Assembly: GCA_938041945.1 (NCBI GenBank) | Contig: CALISC010000057.1 | Span: forward strand, 1 to 8,311 | Source: an uncultured Acholeplasmataceae bacterium | Lineage (GTDB): Bacteria > Bacillota_I > Bacilli_A > Acholeplasmatales > Acholeplasmataceae | DNA length: 8,311 bases | Direction of reading: 5' to 3' | In this document: positions 7,203 to 8,311 of the stretch, in pieces | How the letters are laid out: every line of letters starts with the position of its first letter | How positions within the stretch are numbered: position 1 is the stretch's first letter | Translations under genes and position numbers: made by a program | The notes under the pieces: generated by a model | Databases searched by the model: none | What the model was told of the DNA's origin: nothing | Seen by the model: the letters and a program-made list of their open reading frames with translations, nothing else

Positions 7203-7237
7203 AAAAAAATGGCCTGGTTTTGAAAAACCAAGGCCAT
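7203..7237 (-). terminator. Intrinsic terminator after nfo
   Basis: On the minus strand a hairpin (7209-7237) with arms ATGGCC-T-TGGTTT and AAACCA-GGCCAT, one bulged T and a short loop is followed by seven T residues (7203-7209). It begins 33 nt after the nfo TAG stop. The T-run is only on this strand, so it ends the membrane-gene/nfo transcript and separates it from rpoBC. Confidence 0.9.
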
Positions 7238-7270
7238 AATTTAGGGGTAAATTAGATTGTTTTTGAGTGT

Positions 7271-8125
7271 CTATTCAGACAACATTTGAATCTCTTTAAG
7301 ATAAATGTCTGGGTCAGTACCTACTGGGGTTTCTAGAATTTTTGGAATGTCTAAAAATTCTAGATTTTGCACGATTGCTTTAAGTGGTTCAAGGCCAATT
7401 TTGCCTTTTCCAATGTTAGCGTGGCGGTCTTTGTGTGAAGACAGTCCGTGCAGAGAGTCGTTAATGTGAAATAAAAATAATTTATCCATGCCAACTGTAT
7501 TTTTAAACTCAGCAAAAACTTCGGTTTGGTGGTCTTTAATGTCATAACCTGCGTCAAAAATATGGCAAGTGTCTATACATACCCCTAAATCTGGGTCTGG
7601 ATAGGTGTGAATAATTTCGGCGATTTCGGAAAACGTAATTCCAACTTCGCTCCCTTTGCCAGCCATGGTTTCCACAGCAATTTTGATATCTAAATTGTTC
7701 TCGTGAACATATTTGATTAACAGATTTACGGCTTTTGCAACTTGTTTTAAAGAAAGCGCGCGGTCTTGAGTTAAAGCAGAGCCGGGGTGCAGAACAAACA
7801 TGCCGGCACCTAGTTCGTGTGAACGCATTAGTTCGTTTAAAAAAAAGTCAACAGACCTTTGCCATTTAGCGGGGTCTAGAGAAGCAAGATTAGCAATATA
7901 AGGGGCATGAACAACAAAGTTTTTCTTAGGGATGGACAAAGCCTTTAGTTCAGCCATTCCTTCTTTGGCGAAACAAAGTGCGGTGTTGGTGCGAAAAGTG
8001 CTTTGGGGTGGGCCTGTGAAAATCATTAAAGCGGTTGCTTGGTTGTGTTTAACTTCAGCAATGGTGCCTTTTAGATAGTCTGGTTTTTTAAATGAGTTGT
8101 GCGAACCTAGGTTAAAGTTTTTCAT
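7271..8125 (-). CDS. nfo: Endonuclease IV, class II AP endonuclease
   Basis: A 284-residue trinuclear-zinc TIM-barrel enzyme that cleaves the DNA backbone 5' of abasic sites and clears blocked 3' ends in base-excision repair. All nine metal ligands of the family can be assigned: His73 (VVHAPY), His113 (VLHPGS), Glu152 (VETMAG), Asp185 and His188 (IDTCHIFDAGYD), His220 (FHINDS), Asp233 and His235 (DRHANIGKG), and Glu265 (ILETPV). Length and the N-terminal GSH motif are typical, so the protein should be active. The ATG has AAAGGT 7 nt upstream. The gene overlaps the preceding membrane-protein gene by 14 nt, which suggests co-transcription and coupled translation, and is followed by a terminator. 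Its nearness to rpoB probably reflects genome compaction rather than shared function. Bacillota and Mollicutes homologues look closest by motif. Confidence 0.97.
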   Translation of the reverse strand: MKNFNLGSHNSFKKPDYLKGTIAEVKHNQATALMIFTGPPQSTFRTNTALCFAKEGMAELKALSIPKKNFVVHAPYIANLASLDPAKWQRSVDFFLNELMRSHELGAGMFVLHPGSALTQDRALSLKQVAKAVNLLIKYVHENNLDIKIAVETMAGKGSEVGITFSEIAEIIHTYPDPDLGVCIDTCHIFDAGYDIKDHQTEVFAEFKNTVGMDKLFLFHINDSLHGLSSHKDRHANIGKGKIGLEPLKAIVQNLEFLDIPKILETPVGTDPDIYLKEIQMLSE

Positions 8126-8311
8126 ATTTTTTACCTTTTTTTATTCGAACAAGAATAAGAATCACAGATAGGAGAAAGGTAAAAATAGCCGTACCTATAA
8201 TCCAATTTTGTAGGCGCAAGGAACTCTCCTCCATTTGCTGTAAAAAATAAGGCACACCAAAAATGATTTCTTCGGCTGAGAAGAAAAGTAACCCAAAAAG
8301 CAGGAATACCA
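8112..8311 (-). CDS. Membrane protein of unknown function, C-terminal fragment
   Basis: The last 65 codons of a gene entering from beyond the window, ending in TAA at 8112-8114. A hydrophobic stretch (fragment residues 1-11, VFLLFGLLFFS) leads into a polar segment starting AEEIIFGVPYF and then a clear transmembrane helix (residues 36-54, starting WIIGTAIFTFLL). The protein ends in a basic tail, RIKKGKKYEKL. By the positive-inside rule the C-terminus is cytoplasmic and the polar loop external. The loop loosely recalls the EEISWGQR-x-x-G motif of a group of uncharacterised bacterial membrane proteins, but the WGQR part is missing, so I assign no family. The stop lies inside nfo (14-nt overlap). 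This frame was chosen over another open frame because of its membrane-like composition and charged tail. Confidence 0.75.
   Translation of the reverse strand, partial: VFLLFGLLFFSAEEIIFGVPYFLQQMEESSLRLQNWIIGTAIFTFLLSVILILVRIKKGKKYEKL
8133..8138 (-). promoter_or_regulatory. nfo ribosome-binding site inside the upstream gene
   Basis: AAAGGT sits 7 nt before the nfo ATG, within the Lys-Lys-Gly-Lys codons that end the membrane-protein gene. It is weaker than the GGAGG sites of rpoB and rpoC, in keeping with lower expression or reliance on coupling to the upstream gene. Confidence 0.6.

Noticed and set aside
7203..7237. Bidirectional terminator
   Set aside because: The T-run follows the hairpin only on the minus strand, and no plus-strand gene converges on it.
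8132..8310. Alternative open frame on the minus strand ending just before nfo
   Set aside because: It encodes a mixed-composition peptide without a coherent membrane segment. The neighbouring frame (8112-8311) gives a clean transmembrane helix, a basic tail and a typical overlapping stop.

Overview
The window is a compact housekeeping segment of an AT-rich bacterial chromosome in which every gene lies on the minus strand. In transcription order (high to low coordinates) it holds the 3' end of a small membrane-protein gene (8112-8311), nfo for endonuclease IV (7271-8125), an intrinsic terminator (7203-7237), a strong sigma-A-type promoter with an unusual AT-palindromic leader (about 7067-7169), complete rpoB (3239-7066), and rpoC (1-3236), whose 3' end runs off the window. 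I see no mobile elements, CRISPR arrays, tRNAs or rRNAs.

The proteins read as Bacillota, close to the Bacilli/Mollicutes branch: the RpoB and RpoC cores resemble Bacillus and mycoplasma homologues, Shine-Dalgarno sites are GGAGG, and the genome is AT-rich. Rpo genes detached from the rplJ-rplL cluster and a natural Gln at the rifampicin-site His also recall Mollicutes. All 13 Trp codons I can read are TGG and no in-frame TGA occurs, so the UGA=Trp code of Mycoplasma and Spiroplasma is not in evidence. A standard-code relative (Acholeplasma-like or an uncultivated small-genome Bacilli lineage) fits better. This placement is inference.

Two transcription units are visible. The membrane gene and nfo overlap by 14 nt and end at the terminator. 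rpoB and rpoC form a second unit with its own promoter, a leader of about 67 nt, and tight coupling: a 2-nt gap, with the rpoC ribosome-binding site written into the last rpoB codons. Together they encode the two catalytic subunits of RNA polymerase.

The most interesting signal is in rpoC. Its well-supported start gives the beta' subunit about 160 extra N-terminal residues before the usual beginning of the protein. That extension appears to contain two roughly 50-residue modules resembling the helix-hairpin-helix domains of the alpha-subunit C-terminal domain and the NusA acidic repeats. RpoB carries Gln where E. coli has the rifampicin-contact His526, which predicts intrinsic rifampicin resistance. 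No novel multi-gene system is present.
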